Shown piece by piece: positions 1-10,204 of a DNA stretch of 64,000 bases. Every line of letters starts with the position of its first letter. The stretch's first letter is position 1. Position numbers and translations under genes: made by a program. The notes below the pieces were generated by a model. The model saw nothing but the letters and a program-made list of their open reading frames with translations, did not search any database and was not told the origin of the DNA. Origin of the DNA: Glaciecola sp. HTCC2999 (lineage in GTDB: Bacteria > Pseudomonadota > Gammaproteobacteria > Enterobacterales > Alteromonadaceae); assembly GCF_000155775.1 (NCBI RefSeq), contig NZ_DS989811.1, positions 124,527 to 188,526 on the forward strand, read 5' to 3'.

Positions 1-1
1 G

Positions 2-106
2 CAGACATTGCAGGCATTTCATGCGATTGTATTGGATAAACGTCAAGCATTGACCCATCAATCGTTACGCCACGCACAGTTACTGACAGATTTATTGAAA
101 GACTAA
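2..106 (+). CDS. gmk: Guanylate kinase, 3' end only
   Basis: The first 34 codons in frame 2 read as the C-terminal tail of guanylate kinase: a helix with AFHAIVLDKR, then RHAQLLTDLLKD and a TAA stop, which matches the basic helical end of bacterial Gmk proteins. The enzyme phosphorylates GMP to GDP; the catalytic P-loop part lies outside the window. The gmk-rpoZ-spoT order is standard in Gammaproteobacteria and supports the call. The identity rests on the short tail plus context. Confidence 0.75.
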   Translation, partial: QTLQAFHAIVLDKRQALTHQSLRHAQLLTDLLKD

Positions 107-126
107 TTAAAGACTATCACTGGCGG

Positions 127-132
127 TATAAT
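127..132 (+). promoter_or_regulatory. Possible -10 element for rpoZ-spoT
   Basis: A perfect TATAAT lies 56 nt upstream of the rpoZ start codon. No good -35 hexamer is found at 16-18 nt; the nearest TTGAAA (95-100) is 26 nt away. The element is plausible but weakly supported. Confidence 0.35.
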
Positions 133-187
133 TGGTGTACAATCTGCGCCCATTTTTTAAAAAATAACCTCACTTTCGGAGAATGTT

Positions 188-457
188 ATGGCTCGCGTAA
201 CTGTAGAAGACGCTGTTGAACAAATTGGTAACCGTTTTGATTTAGTGTTAGTTGCTGCTAAACGTGCTCGTCAAATTGCTACTGAAGGTAAAGAACCTAT
301 GGTTGACATGGGTAATGATAAGCCAACAGTAGTCGCACTTCGTGAAATCGAACAGCAATTAGTGACTGCCGATTCTTTAGAAGCTGCTGAGATTGCGGAA
401 CAGCATCAAGCAGAACAAGCAGAATTTGCATCAGTGGCAAATATTCTTAGCGAATAA
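188..457 (+). CDS. rpoZ: RNA polymerase omega subunit
   Basis: Omega helps assemble RNA polymerase by chaperoning the beta-prime subunit, and in Gammaproteobacteria it forms part of the ppGpp site 1. The 89-residue protein starts [20 protein letters not shown] and has the family AAKRARQI motif at about residues 24-31. Its length is typical (E. coli 91). A GGAG ribosome site lies 7 nt before the ATG. It is followed 78 nt later by spoT, so the ppGpp-binding subunit and the ppGpp enzyme are likely co-transcribed. Confidence 0.96.
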   Translation: MARVTVEDAVEQIGNRFDLVLVAAKRARQIATEGKEPMVDMGNDKPTVVALREIEQQLVTADSLEAAEIAEQHQAEQAEFASVANILSE

Positions 458-535
458 TCCCCCAAGTACTGGCATCGCAAGTGATTTACACGTATTCTTA
501 GGATAGTGTGATAAACCAATAACTTGTGATGCTAC

Positions 536-2650
536 GTGTACTTATTTGAAGGTCTAAAATCCAAAGTCTCCGCTTACCTACCAGATGACAAAGTGCAGCT
601 GGTGCAAGAAGCATTCGTCCTAGCGAATAATGCTCACGATGGGCAAATGCGCTCGAGTGGCGATCCCTACATTACTCATCCTGTCGCAGTAGCGGGCATT
701 TTAGCCGATATGCATTTTGATCATGAAACGCTCATGGCCGCATTATTACATGATGTCATCGAAGATACGCATTATTCTCAAGAAGATTTAGCCGATAATT
801 TTGGTGATGTCGTAGCTGAGCTAGTAGAAGGCGTTTCGAAGCTAGATAAAATTAAATTCTCCAACAAAGAAGAAGCGCAAGTCGAAAACTTTCGTAAGAT
901 GATGATGGCGATGGTTCAAGATATCCGCGTTATTTTGATCAAACTCGCTGATCGTACCCATAATATGCGGACATTAGGGGCGCTGCGACCTGACAAACGT
1001 CGCCGAATTGCGACTGAAACGCTAGAAATATATGCTCCGATTGCACATCGCCTTGGGATCCATGACATGAAAAATGAATTGGAAAACCTCGGCTTTGAAG
1101 CCATGTATCCTATGCGCCATCGTGCGCTTCGTAGTGCGGTAAAACAGGCACGAGGTAATCGTAAAGAGATTATTGATAATATTTTTGGTGAGATCCGTGC
1201 ACGCCTTGATGAACATGGACTGGGTGCTGTGGTTACCGGTCGCGAAAAACATTTGTATTCGATTTATCGAAAAATGCGCAACAAAGAACTCATGTTCAAT
1301 GAAGTGATGGACATTTATGCCTTTCGCTTAGTATTTGAATCGATTGATGAGTGTTACCGTGCGTTAGGTGCCATGCATGGGTTATATAAGCCGATTGAAA
1401 ATCGCTTTAAAGATTATATTGCTATCCCGCGCACCAACGGTTATCAGTCCTTACATACTTCGTTAATCGGCCCGCATGGGATCCCAGTGGAAATTCAAAT
1501 TCGCACCAAAGATATGGATATTATGGCTGATAAAGGTGTTGCCGCGCATTGGTTATATAAAACACCAGGCGATAAAGATACTTCTTCACAGCTTAAAGCA
1601 AGAAAATGGATGCAGTCGTTATTAGAGTTACAACAAAGTGCAAGCTCATCGTTTGAATTCATCGAAAATGTAAAATCAGATTTATTCCCTGATGAGATTT
1701 ATGTTTTTACGCCTAAGGGCACTATCATCGAATTACCGACTGGTTCATGCGCCGTTGATTTCGCTTATGCTGTTCACTCAGGAGTAGGGAATACGTGTGT
1801 CGGGGTAAGAGTTGATCGACGTAATTACTCATTATCAGAACCGTTACAAAATGGACAAACCGTCCAAATTATTACTTCACCTAGGGCAAAACCGAATGCG
1901 AATTGGTTGAACTTTGTGGTGAGTGCTAAAGCGCGTGCGAGTATCCGCCAATACTTACGTAAACAACAAACTGAAGATGCTTTAAGCATGGGAACGCGGT
2001 TATTACGTCATGCGCTAGGCCACACTAATTTAGATAATATAGCACCTGCAGATATTGCGCGAGTGGTAAAAGAAACAAAGCATACAAGCTTTAATGCATT
2101 ACTTGAAGATATTGGTTTGGGGAATGAGCTCAGTGCGATTATTGCACGTCGATTGATTGGCGATAGTGAGTCACTGGCCGATACTAAAGTCGATAAAGTC
2201 GCTATTAAGGGTACTGAAGGGTTATTAATGCATTATTCAAAATGTTGTTATCCCATCCCTGATGATGAAATTGTTGCGATTTTAAATCCAGGAAAAGGGA
2301 TGATGATTCATCAACATGGCTGTACCAATATTCGTAAACTGGCGAAAGAAGAGCCCCAACGAGTACTTGCGATGGAGTGGAGTGATAATGTAGAAGGCGA
2401 CTTTAAAGTCTCTCTACGTGTAGAGCTCATTAATCATCAAGGCACTTTAGCTAGCTTAACTAATACCATCACTATGTGTGATTCAAATATTATTAATCTT
2501 GCGACCGACGAGAAAGAGAGCAACGTATATTTTGTTGATATGGAGATCACGACCCGCAATCGTGTTCATTTTGCCGATATTATGCGTAAGATCCGTCATA
2601 TGGATCAGGTCCAAAAAGTCTCGCGTCATAGTCAAAATAAACATAATTAA
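536..2650 (+). CDS. spoT: Bifunctional (p)ppGpp synthetase/hydrolase SpoT
   Basis: SpoT makes and degrades the alarmone (p)ppGpp during the stringent response. Domains in order: HD hydrolase with the HDVIED motif at residues 72-77 and a metal-binding His at 48; synthetase domain with [12 protein letters not shown] at about 236-247 and the [15 protein letters not shown] loop; TGS domain ([10 protein letters not shown]) at about 388-450; helical domain; C-terminal ACT/RRM domain. The intact HD motif argues against RelA. The 704 residues match E. coli SpoT (702) closely from end to end, including MYLFE at the start. The start is GTG; an in-frame TGA lies only three codons upstream, so no longer start exists. 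No clear Shine-Dalgarno sequence precedes it. Confidence 0.96.
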   Translation: MYLFEGLKSKVSAYLPDDKVQLVQEAFVLANNAHDGQMRSSGDPYITHPVAVAGILADMHFDHETLMAALLHDVIEDTHYSQEDLADNFGDVVAELVEGVSKLDKIKFSNKEEAQVENFRKMMMAMVQDIRVILIKLADRTHNMRTLGALRPDKRRRIATETLEIYAPIAHRLGIHDMKNELENLGFEAMYPMRHRALRSAVKQARGNRKEIIDNIFGEIRARLDEHGLGAVVTGREKHLYSIYRKMRNKELMFNEVMDIYAFRLVFESIDECYRALGAMHGLYKPIENRFKDYIAIPRTNGYQSLHTSLIGPHGIPVEIQIRTKDMDIMADKGVAAHWLYKTPGDKDTSSQLKARKWMQSLLELQQSASSSFEFIENVKSDLFPDEIYVFTPKGTIIELPTGSCAVDFAYAVHSGVGNTCVGVRVDRRNYSLSEPLQNGQTVQIITSPRAKPNANWLNFVVSAKARASIRQYLRKQQTEDALSMGTRLLRHALGHTNLDNIAPADIARVVKETKHTSFNALLEDIGLGNELSAIIARRLIGDSESLADTKVDKVAIKGTEGLLMHYSKCCYPIPDDEIVAILNPGKGMMIHQHGCTNIRKLAKEEPQRVLAMEWSDNVEGDFKVSLRVELINHQGTLASLTNTITMCDSNIINLATDEKESNVYFVDMEITTRNRVHFADIMRKIRHMDQVQKVSRHSQNKHN

Positions 2651-2670
2651 CCATCATTAGGAAAATTCCC

Positions 2671-3057
2671 ATGACTAAATCTGTCATTCATACAGATAAT
2701 GCTCCTGCCGCTATCGGCACTTATAACCAAGCCATAAAAGCTGGCAGCACTGTTTATCTTTCTGGTCAAATTCCATTAGTACCTGCTAGTATGGAAATGG
2801 TATCAGATGATTTTGCAGAGCAAGCTCATCAAGTATTTAAAAATTTATGTGCCGTATGCGAAGCCGCAGGTGGCGATATTAATGACATGGTCAAAGTGAA
2901 TATCTTCTTAATCGACTTAAGTCATTTTGCTACAGTGAATGAAATCATGGCGCAATATTTTAACACCCCGTATCCTGCACGAGCAGCAGTGCAGGTTTCT
3001 GCATTGCCAAAAGCGGCGCAAATAGAAATTGATGGCGTTATGCAATTACCTGAGTAA
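2671..3057 (+). CDS. ridA: RidA family enamine/imine deaminase
   Basis: RidA hydrolyses reactive 2-aminoacrylate-type enamines and imines released by PLP enzymes, protecting the cell from damage. The 128-residue protein has the YjgF/RidA fold signatures: [10 protein letters not shown] near the N-terminus, YLSGQIPL at about 29-36, and the C-terminal YPARAAVQV with the substrate-binding Arg at 104. An AGGA site lies 9 nt before the ATG. It sits between spoT and trmH, 20 nt after spoT, so it is probably in the same transcript. Confidence 0.93.
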   Translation: MTKSVIHTDNAPAAIGTYNQAIKAGSTVYLSGQIPLVPASMEMVSDDFAEQAHQVFKNLCAVCEAAGGDINDMVKVNIFLIDLSHFATVNEIMAQYFNTPYPARAAVQVSALPKAAQIEIDGVMQLPE

Positions 3058-3065
3058 CGAATGGT

Positions 3066-3773
3066 ATGACCCCGACACGTTTTGAACGCATTAAACAGAT
3101 GCTCATCCAGCGTCAAACAGATCTTACTGTGCTGATGGAAGAAGTGCATAAACCGCATAATGTGGCTGCATTGATTCGAACTTGTGATGCCGTTGGGATC
3201 CATGAAGCTCATGTCGTATGGAATCAAAATTACAGTTTGCGAGTCGGTACCTCTTTAGGTGCGCATCACTGGGTCGGCATGCACGAGCATAGCGATATCG
3301 AAAAGGCTATTGCGCATCTTAAAGGTCAAGGTATGCAAGTATTAGTGACCAATTTATCCGATGATGCGGTAGATTTTCGTGAAGTGGATTATACGTTGCC
3401 CACTGCGATTATACTGGGGCAGGAAAAGTTTGGCGCTACTAAAAATGCGATTGCGTTAGCAGATAAAGAAATTGTCGTGCCGATGGTAGGCATGACGGTT
3501 TCACTCAATGTATCAGTAGCTGCGGCGGTGATTTTGTATGAAGCGCAGCGACAACGTGAAGCCGCTGGGATGTATGAAACGATGACACTACCAGAAGCAG
3601 AATGCCAACGTCAGCTCTTTGCTGGCGGTTATCCGCAGTTATACCAGCAGTGCCGTAAATTAGGACTTGTGTTACCCCAGATTAATGATGAAGGTGATAT
3701 TGAGGCGGATGATGCTTGGTGGCATGCAGTACGACAATCCCCCATAGAAACGTCGGATCCATCAACCTCCTAA
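3066..3773 (+). CDS. trmH: tRNA (guanosine-18-2'-O) methyltransferase
   Basis: A SPOUT-family enzyme that 2'-O-methylates G18 in the tRNA D-loop using S-adenosylmethionine. The 235 residues align along E. coli TrmH: HKPHNVAALIRTCDA (catalytic Arg region, about 27-41), VDFREVDYTLPTAIILGQEKFG at about 105-126 and the knot motif VSLNVSVAAAVILYEAQRQR at about 150-169. The start MTPTRFERI matches family starts. It begins 8 nt after the ridA stop with no clear ribosome site, suggesting coupling. In E. coli trmH also lies between spoT and recG. Confidence 0.95.
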   Translation: MTPTRFERIKQMLIQRQTDLTVLMEEVHKPHNVAALIRTCDAVGIHEAHVVWNQNYSLRVGTSLGAHHWVGMHEHSDIEKAIAHLKGQGMQVLVTNLSDDAVDFREVDYTLPTAIILGQEKFGATKNAIALADKEIVVPMVGMTVSLNVSVAAAVILYEAQRQREAAGMYETMTLPEAECQRQLFAGGYPQLYQQCRKLGLVLPQINDEGDIEADDAWWHAVRQSPIETSDPSTS

Positions 3774-3785
3774 AAGGAAAATAGT

Positions 3786-5873
3786 GTGAGCCAGAGTTTG
3801 CCTGCATTAGGTCATCAGCCCATTACTGCGCTTAAAGGTGTTGGGGCAAAGGTGGCTGAAAAACTCCAAAATTTAGGGTTAAGGACCGTTCAAGACGTCT
3901 TATTCCACTTACCTCATCGTTACGAAGATCGGACACATATTTATAATATTGTAGATTTATATCATGGTATACATGCGACTATTCAAGGCGAAGTGATTCA
4001 AAGTGATATTGTGTTTGGTCGACGCCGAGCACTTGTTATCAAAATCAAAGATGCGTCAGGTATTATTACTTGTCGATTTTTCTATTTCTCTGCTGCACAA
4101 AAAGCCCAATTAACTCCTGGTACCCAAGTCCGCGCGTTTGGTGAATATCGCCGAGGCAAACATGCCTTGGAATGTGTCCATCCTGAATATAAAGTTGTTA
4201 ATCCAAATGACGTAATGCCGGTGGCTGAAAGCCTTACTCCAGTATATCCCACCACTGAAGGCGTTAAACAAGTTACCTTGCGTAATTTGACCGAGCAAGC
4301 TTTGTTAGCACTAAAGCAAGGGGCCTTGGCTGAACTGATGCCCGATGGTATGTACGCCCAACAATTATCCTTAAGTGAAGCGTTACACATCGTACATCGT
4401 CCACCGCCTGATGTATCACTGCATTTGTTTGAAGAAGGAAAGCATCCTGCCCAGCAGCGTCTCATACTAGAAGAGCTTATGGCGCATCAATGTAGCGTGC
4501 TGAAGATGCGTGCCAATAATGAAGTCCAGCCTGGCTTTGCTATTGCCCAAGATGAAGCTCTGCAGCAAGCATTTTTGCAGACGTTACCTTTTTCACCTAC
4601 CAATGCCCAAGCCCGCGTAGTGCGTGAAATTCAACATGATATGCAACAACCATATCCCATGATGCGTCTGGTTCAAGGGGATGTAGGATCAGGTAAGACA
4701 CTCGTGGCAGCGCTAGCTGCACTTAACGTCATTGCTGCTGGCTATCAGGTGGTACTGATGGCACCCACCGAATTATTGGCCGAACAACACGCCCACAATT
4801 TTTCTTCATGGTTATCTCCATTGGGTATTCATGTTGGCTGGTTGGCTGGAAAGCTTAAGGGTAAGGCCCGCGATCAAGTATTGACGGCATTGGAAAGTGG
4901 CGATATTAATTTACTTGTTGGTACGCATGCGGTATTCCAAGAAAAAGTACAATATAAGAATCTTGCGATGGTGATCATTGATGAACAGCATCGATTTGGC
5001 GTACATCAACGCCTAGCACTGCGAGAAAAAGGTGAACAACAAGGGCGTTTTCCGCATCAACTCGTCATGACGGCTACACCGATTCCGCGTACCTTGGCGA
5101 TGACAGCTTACGCAGATCTGAACACCTCGGTCATAGATGAGCTTCCACCTGGTCGCACACCTGTGCAAACTATTGTATTGCCTGCTGCACGCCGTGACCA
5201 AATCATTGCGCGGGTGCATAAGTCGGTAACTGAAGCAAATCGCCAAGTGTATTGGGTGTGTACTCTGATTGAAGAATCTGAGGTTTTACAAAGCCAAGCA
5301 GCCGAAGATACGTTTATTGCATTGCGTACAGCTCTAACTGATTTACGCATTGGTTTAGTGCATGGACGAATGAAACCGGCGGAAAAACAAACCATCATGG
5401 CACAATTTAAAGCTGCTGAGCTGGATGTGTTGGTCGCTACGACGGTAATTGAAGTGGGAGTCGATGTACCCAATGCCAGTCTGATGATCATTGAAAATCC
5501 TGAGCGGCTAGGATTAGCCCAACTACATCAATTACGTGGTCGCGTCGGGCGAGGTTCGATAGAGAGTCACTGTGTGTTGATGTATGACGGTAATTTATCC
5601 AAAACGGCAACTAAACGACTCGGGGTATTACGAGATTCGAATGACGGTTTTTATATTGCGCAAATGGATTTAGAAATTCGCGGACCCGGTGAGATCCTAG
5701 GGACTAAACAGACGGGTATTGCAGATCTGAAAATTGCAGATTTAGTGCGTGATGGGCATCTGTTAGAACAAGTACAACAACTCGCCGAACATTTATTTAC
5801 CCATCACCCAGCTAATGCACAAGCCATGATTAATCGTTGGCTAGGCGCTCGGGAGCAATACACGAATGCTTAA
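3786..5873 (+). CDS. recG: ATP-dependent DNA helicase RecG
   Basis: RecG regresses stalled replication forks and branch-migrates Holliday junctions. At 695 residues it is full length. The N-terminal wedge/OB region (about 1-160) includes HLPHRYEDRT; Walker A GDVGSGKT is near residue 298, the DEQH box near 399, MTATPIPRTL follows, and the C-terminal helicase domain has TTVIEVGVDVPNAS and QLRGRVGRG. The C-terminal LEIRGPGEILGTKQTG is a RecG hallmark. The start is GTG, 6 nt after an AAAGGA site. It overlaps rsmJ by 8 nt. Confidence 0.97.
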   Translation: MSQSLPALGHQPITALKGVGAKVAEKLQNLGLRTVQDVLFHLPHRYEDRTHIYNIVDLYHGIHATIQGEVIQSDIVFGRRRALVIKIKDASGIITCRFFYFSAAQKAQLTPGTQVRAFGEYRRGKHALECVHPEYKVVNPNDVMPVAESLTPVYPTTEGVKQVTLRNLTEQALLALKQGALAELMPDGMYAQQLSLSEALHIVHRPPPDVSLHLFEEGKHPAQQRLILEELMAHQCSVLKMRANNEVQPGFAIAQDEALQQAFLQTLPFSPTNAQARVVREIQHDMQQPYPMMRLVQGDVGSGKTLVAALAALNVIAAGYQVVLMAPTELLAEQHAHNFSSWLSPLGIHVGWLAGKLKGKARDQVLTALESGDINLLVGTHAVFQEKVQYKNLAMVIIDEQHRFGVHQRLALREKGEQQGRFPHQLVMTATPIPRTLAMTAYADLNTSVIDELPPGRTPVQTIVLPAARRDQIIARVHKSVTEANRQVYWVCTLIEESEVLQSQAAEDTFIALRTALTDLRIGLVHGRMKPAEKQTIMAQFKAAELDVLVATTVIEVGVDVPNASLMIIENPERLGLAQLHQLRGRVGRGSIESHCVLMYDGNLSKTATKRLGVLRDSNDGFYIAQMDLEIRGPGEILGTKQTGIADLKIADLVRDGHLLEQVQQLAEHLFTHHPANAQAMINRWLGAREQYTNA

Positions 5874-6729
5874 TGAACATATTATTCCACTGCGCATTTT
5901 GGTGAATGAACAACAAACACCATTATCGCTAATCAAATTTAATGATGTCCTTGTTGAAGTCGATTATTTAAAAGATCTTGCAAGTACTTACTCACTTAAC
6001 TTTACTGGCTTAGCATCACTTTCAAAAATTTATGAGGCTCCGGCACAAGCGAACTTTGGCCAGCATGCATTGGTAACAATAGACCAAGCCACTGGTGCTT
6101 CAGCAGTGGGGTTAGCAGATTTATCAGACCCAAAATTACAGCCTCTGTGTGTCGATTTTGCTGCGGATGCATTACTGTATCGTAAAGATAAAGGCGGTGG
6201 TAAGAATGAAGCGATTGCTAAAGCAGTAGGTATCAAAGGTCAGTATTATCCCAGTGTGGTGGATGCGACTGCTGGATTGGGTACTGATAGCTTTATGCTA
6301 GCGGCATTAGGCTGTGATGTGACGATGCTAGAGCGGACTAACGTGGTCTGTGCTTTATTATATGATGGCCTAGTACGGGGTCGGGCTATGCCACAGAGTG
6401 CTGATATTGTGCAGCGGATGCAATTATTACCAGGTAGTGCTGTAGCACGTTTAGCACAACTCAAAGCAACCGACCAGAGTGTTGACGTGGTATACCTTGA
6501 TCCTATGTTTCCTCATAAAAAGAAGTCAGCCGCAGTCAAAAAGCCGATGAAGATGTTTCAAACATTACTCGGACATGACAAAGATGCTGATGACTTATTG
6601 ACACCAGCGTTGGCATTGGCAAAAAAACGTGTCGTGGTTAAGCGGCCGAATACTGCACCCTTCTTGCAAGATAAAAAACCAAGCATGCAAATCAAAGGTA
6701 AAAAGCATCGTTTTGATGTGTATTTATAG
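5866..6729 (+). CDS. rsmJ: 16S rRNA (guanine-1516-N2) methyltransferase
   Basis: RsmJ methylates N2 of G1516 in the small-subunit rRNA. The 287-residue protein has the family DFAADALLYRKDKGGGKNEA segment at about 97-116, the SAM-binding motif DATAGLGTD at 133-141 and the catalytic LDPMFPHKKKSA loop at 211-222. It starts inside the recG 3' end (8-nt overlap), which suggests translational coupling. RsmJ is not usually next to recG in enterics, so the linkage may be lineage-specific. The gene ends convergently with pmbA, 22 nt apart. Confidence 0.93.
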   Translation: MLNEHIIPLRILVNEQQTPLSLIKFNDVLVEVDYLKDLASTYSLNFTGLASLSKIYEAPAQANFGQHALVTIDQATGASAVGLADLSDPKLQPLCVDFAADALLYRKDKGGGKNEAIAKAVGIKGQYYPSVVDATAGLGTDSFMLAALGCDVTMLERTNVVCALLYDGLVRGRAMPQSADIVQRMQLLPGSAVARLAQLKATDQSVDVVYLDPMFPHKKKSAAVKKPMKMFQTLLGHDKDADDLLTPALALAKKRVVVKRPNTAPFLQDKKPSMQIKGKKHRFDVYL

Positions 6730-6751
6730 CAATCAAAGCAGCCACTTATCG

Positions 6752-8083
6752 TTAATTGCCTGCGATTTGCATCTCACTGATCAATACTGAGCCAGTTTGG
6801 ATACTACCGCGTACTTCTATATCATTAGCAACCGCTTCGATATTCATCAGCATGGATTTGAGGTTACCGGCAATCGTGATTTCATGGACCGGATATTGGA
6901 TCACGCCATTTTCAACCCAGAAACCTGCGGCCCCACGAGAATAATCACCTGTTACTCCATTGACGCCTTGACCCATCAGTTCAGTGACTAATAGTCCAGT
7001 ACCCATCTGCTGTAACAACGCTGCTTGATCTGGCGCATTAGTAGAGATATACCAGTTATGAATGCCTCCAGCATGGCCATTCGTTTCTAGACCCATTTTA
7101 CGAGCAGAGTAACTCGTTAACAGATAATGCTGTAATACCCCTTCCGTGACGATTTGCATGTCATTGGTTTGAACGCCCTCATTATCAAAAGGTGAACTTG
7201 CCAGTGCGCGTTTGACGTGCGGTTTTTCATCAATAGTTAACCAGCTAGGTAGCACTTGCGTATGTAACGAATCCATTAAATATGAGGATTTACGGAATAA
7301 ACTGCCACCACTGATGGCACCGACAAAATGCCCAAACAAGCTAGAGGCAATGGTTTTATCAAAGACGACAGGATATTTGCCCGTGTTAATTTTACGGGCA
7401 TCTAGACGTTCTATAGCATGCTTAGCTGCTTCACGACCAATGACATCCGGGGCGCCAATTTCACTACTAACCCGTGATACTTCATATGCATAATCACGTT
7501 GCATATCTGTTTCGGATTCACTTAATACGACACAGCTTAAGCTATAACGAGTACTGGGGTAGCCTGCAATTAAGCCATGGGAGTTCCCATAGACACGGCA
7601 ACCAATATTGGCATTGTAACTTGCACCATCAGAGTTGGTAATTTTACTATCGTAATCTAGTGCGGCTTTTTCTGCGGCAAGCGCATCACGTAACCCTTGT
7701 TCGGTATCTAATTCAATCGGATGATATAAATCACAATCTGGGATATATGTGGCTATCTTGTTTGCATCAGCAATACCATTACAGTCGTCCTCACCAGTAT
7801 GTTTGGCGATTTCGATGGCTTTTTGAACGGTGAGGGATAAGGCTGCTTTGGATAAATCAGCTGTAGATGCAGACCCTTTGTGACGACCGACATAGACTGA
7901 AATTCCTAGCCCACCATCATTGGTAAATTCAATATTTTCAACTTCTTGCATACGAGCGGATACGGCGATCCCTTGCACTTTAGACATGCTCGCTTCGGCC
8001 TCCGTAGCACCTTGTGCTTTGGCCATCGCTAATACGTCGCTAACGACTTCTTTAATGTCTTCGAGTTGCTGTTTTGTCTGCAT
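6752..8083 (-). CDS. pmbA: TldE/PmbA subunit of TldD-TldE protease
   Basis: PmbA (TldE) forms a heterodimer with TldD that trims unfolded peptides; in E. coli it matures microcin B17 and degrades the antitoxin CcdA. The 443-residue protein has the family features AKAQGATEAEASMSKVQGI near residue 22, YVGRHKGSASTADLS at about 65-79 and the C-terminal EITIAGNLKSMLMNIEAVAND. It lacks the HExxxH metal motif, as expected of the TldE half. It is divergent from darP with a 75-nt spacer, as in other Gammaproteobacteria. Confidence 0.95.
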   Translation of the reverse strand: MQTKQQLEDIKEVVSDVLAMAKAQGATEAEASMSKVQGIAVSARMQEVENIEFTNDGGLGISVYVGRHKGSASTADLSKAALSLTVQKAIEIAKHTGEDDCNGIADANKIATYIPDCDLYHPIELDTEQGLRDALAAEKAALDYDSKITNSDGASYNANIGCRVYGNSHGLIAGYPSTRYSLSCVVLSESETDMQRDYAYEVSRVSSEIGAPDVIGREAAKHAIERLDARKINTGKYPVVFDKTIASSLFGHFVGAISGGSLFRKSSYLMDSLHTQVLPSWLTIDEKPHVKRALASSPFDNEGVQTNDMQIVTEGVLQHYLLTSYSARKMGLETNGHAGGIHNWYISTNAPDQAALLQQMGTGLLVTELMGQGVNGVTGDYSRGAAGFWVENGVIQYPVHEITIAGNLKSMLMNIEAVANDIEVRGSIQTGSVLISEMQIAGN

Positions 8084-8117
8084 ATGTTAGTTTCACTATC
8101 CAAGTTCGAGGTTCCGT

Positions 8118-8126
8118 TGTTATAAT
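8118..8126 (+). promoter_or_regulatory. Extended -10 promoter of darP
   Basis: TGTTATAAT is a perfect extended -10 element (TGn plus TATAAT), 33 nt before the darP start codon in the pmbA-darP divergent spacer. No strong -35 is visible, which extended -10 promoters do not need. Confidence 0.55.
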
Positions 8127-8158
8127 AGAACCATATTCAAAAGAAAAAGTTAATTGTT

Positions 8159-8686
8159 ATGTCCCACGATGAATTCACGCCCGTACCTGATGAAGATGAT
8201 GGTTGGGTCAGTAAGACGCAACTCAAACAACAAGCCGATGCTCTGCATGATGTGGGCAAAACATTAGTGGGTCTATCTGCCGCAGCTCTAAAAACCATTC
8301 CAATGAATGAAGATTTAGCTGATGCGGTTGCTTTAGCTCAACGTATCAATAAGAAAAAAGACGGATATCGTCGTCAATTACAACTTATTGGTAAATTGTT
8401 ACGTCAAACTGATGCAGAGCCGATTGAACATGCATTATCATTACTCAATGCAAAACAGCGTCAATCTAATCAAGCGTTTCATGCTATTGAAGTTGCTCGA
8501 GATGAACTTATTCAACAAGGTGATGATGCTATTCAAGCGCTGCTTCATCAATATCCTGAGCTTGACCGCCAACGTTTACGTCAATTAGTTCGTCAAGCAA
8601 AAAAGCAGGCGGAACAAAATAAACCACCAAAAGCATCTCGTGAGATATTTCAATATCTTAAAACGGTCATGCCGAGCGCATCATAA
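8159..8686 (+). CDS. darP: Ribosome-associated assembly factor DarP (YjgA)
   Basis: DarP (formerly YjgA) binds late 50S precursors and promotes maturation of the 23S peptidyl-transferase region. The 175-residue protein is highly charged and helical, with the family patterns WVSKTQLKQQADALHDVGK at about 16-34, IPMNEDLADAV at about 46-56 and the C-terminal REIFQYLK. It lies divergent from pmbA, the usual position. The Shine-Dalgarno is weak (A-rich AAGAAAAAG). It converges on tldD across a perfect inverted repeat. Confidence 0.92.
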   Translation: MSHDEFTPVPDEDDGWVSKTQLKQQADALHDVGKTLVGLSAAALKTIPMNEDLADAVALAQRINKKKDGYRRQLQLIGKLLRQTDAEPIEHALSLLNAKQRQSNQAFHAIEVARDELIQQGDDAIQALLHQYPELDRQRLRQLVRQAKKQAEQNKPPKASREIFQYLKTVMPSAS

Positions 8687-8692
8687 AGCCAA

Positions 8693-8725
8693 GTATTCAG
8701 TGGTCGGTTTGCGGTCACTGAATAC
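8693..8725. terminator. Inverted repeat between convergent darP and tldD
   Basis: A perfect 10-bp inverted repeat, GTATTCAGTG (8693-8702) and CACTGAATAC (8716-8725), with a 13-nt loop, lies between the two convergent genes. It is placed to end both transcripts, but no T-run follows on either strand, so it may act as an mRNA 3'-end stabiliser or a factor-assisted terminator. Confidence 0.5.
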
Positions 8726-8750
8726 ACCAAATTTGAAATTCTACAGGTGC

Positions 8751-10196
8751 TTATTGAGTGCCACCCACTGTAATTTCATCTACTTTAAGACTCGGTTGAC
8801 CTACACCTACAGGCACGCTTTGACCATCTTTGCCGCACACGCCAACGCCTTTATCTAATGATAAGTCATTGCCAATCATGGAAATTTTGCCCATCACTTC
8901 TGGACCGTTACCGATCAAGGTAGCGCCTTTAATTGGTGTGGAAATTTTACCATCTTCAATAAGGTAAGCTTCAGAAGTTGAGAAAACAAACTTACCTGAC
9001 GTAATATCTACTTGTCCGCCACCAAAATTAGGTGCAAAGACACCTTGTTTTATCGTGCTTATTATATCTGCTTGGGTATGTTCACCGCCAAGCATGTAGG
9101 TATTTGTCATTCTCGGCATAGGTAAGTGTGCATAAGATTCACGTCGGCCATTACCGGTCGGTGCGACACCCATGAGTGCTGCATTATGTTTATCTTGCAT
9201 GTAGCCTTGTAAAATACCGTCTTCGATTAATACATTGTATTGAGAAGGTGTCCCTTCATCATCGATAGTCATTGAACCGCGACGATCGGAGATCGTACCA
9301 TCATCTACAACAGTTACGCCTTTGGCCGCTACTTGTTGTCCAATTTTACCTGAGAAGGTAGAGGAACCTTTGCGATTAAAATCACCTTCCAACCCATGCC
9401 CTACAGCTTCGTGCAACAAGACACCTGGCCAACCTGAGCCTAATACGACAGGCATATTACCAGCAGGTGCATCAACTGCTTCAAGATTTACTCGCGCCAT
9501 ATGCAATGCATCATCAGCAAGACGTTCATAAAAGGGTTTACCATTATCATCAGCCACAAAATAATCATAGGCAAAGCGCCCACCAGCACCGGAAGCACCA
9601 CGTTCACGACGGTCGCCTTCTTCGAGTAATACTGAACAGTTTAAACGGATCAAAGGACGACGGTCAGTCGCTAAAGTACCATCGGTTGCAGCCACTAGAA
9701 TCTCTTCATAGACACCGGTCATACTGACACTGACTTGAGATGCATTACTTGCTTGTTCTCGAATGTACTTATCTGTGGCTTTTAAGAGCGCGATTTTCTC
9801 GGCATCTTCCATTTGTAATAATGGATTATCACTCATATATTTTGCGTCCGCAGCTAGCGTGGCAAAGGGAGTGATTTTCTTTGTGACATTAACCGCAGGG
9901 GCAATGGTACGTGCTGCTTTTGCCGCATCGTGTAATGCCGCTACATTAATATCGTCAGAATACGCAAAACCGGTTTTCTCACCGCTAATTGCTCGGACAC
10001 CTACACCACGTTCAATGTTGTAACTGCCATTTTTGATGATACCGTCTTCCAGTACCCAAGTTTCATGCTGAGAGGATTGAAAATACAAGTCTGCAAAGTT
10101 CACATCATGGGCACATAATAAGCCGAGTGTATCGTTCACTTGTGCTATCGATACCCCTGAGGCATCGAGTAAATTTGCTTGCACTGATGCAGTCAC
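8751..10196 (-). CDS. tldD: Metalloprotease TldD
   Basis: TldD is the catalytic subunit of the TldD-TldE protease. The 481-residue protein has the HEAVGHG zinc motif (HExxxH) at about residue 261-267, a preceding GSGWPGVLL and the C-terminal [24 protein letters not shown] with the family Cys. It is the last gene of the mre-yhdP cluster, 8 nt after the nitrilase-like gene. Its partner pmbA is only 0.7 kb away, beyond darP. Confidence 0.96.
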   Translation of the reverse strand: MTASVQANLLDASGVSIAQVNDTLGLLCAHDVNFADLYFQSSQHETWVLEDGIIKNGSYNIERGVGVRAISGEKTGFAYSDDINVAALHDAAKAARTIAPAVNVTKKITPFATLAADAKYMSDNPLLQMEDAEKIALLKATDKYIREQASNASQVSVSMTGVYEEILVAATDGTLATDRRPLIRLNCSVLLEEGDRRERGASGAGGRFAYDYFVADDNGKPFYERLADDALHMARVNLEAVDAPAGNMPVVLGSGWPGVLLHEAVGHGLEGDFNRKGSSTFSGKIGQQVAAKGVTVVDDGTISDRRGSMTIDDEGTPSQYNVLIEDGILQGYMQDKHNAALMGVAPTGNGRRESYAHLPMPRMTNTYMLGGEHTQADIISTIKQGVFAPNFGGGQVDITSGKFVFSTSEAYLIEDGKISTPIKGATLIGNGPEVMGKISMIGNDLSLDKGVGVCGKDGQSVPVGVGQPSLKVDEITVGGTQ

Positions 10197-10204
10197 GTGT
10201 TCTC

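Noticed and set aside
95..132. TTGAAA as the -35 partner of the rpoZ -10
   Set aside because: The spacing is 26 nt, far beyond the usable 15-19 nt, and TTGAAA is inside the gmk coding end.
5108..5491. 127-codon - strand frame inside recG
   Set aside because: Shadow of the conserved RecG helicase domain; its composition follows the antisense of recG codons.
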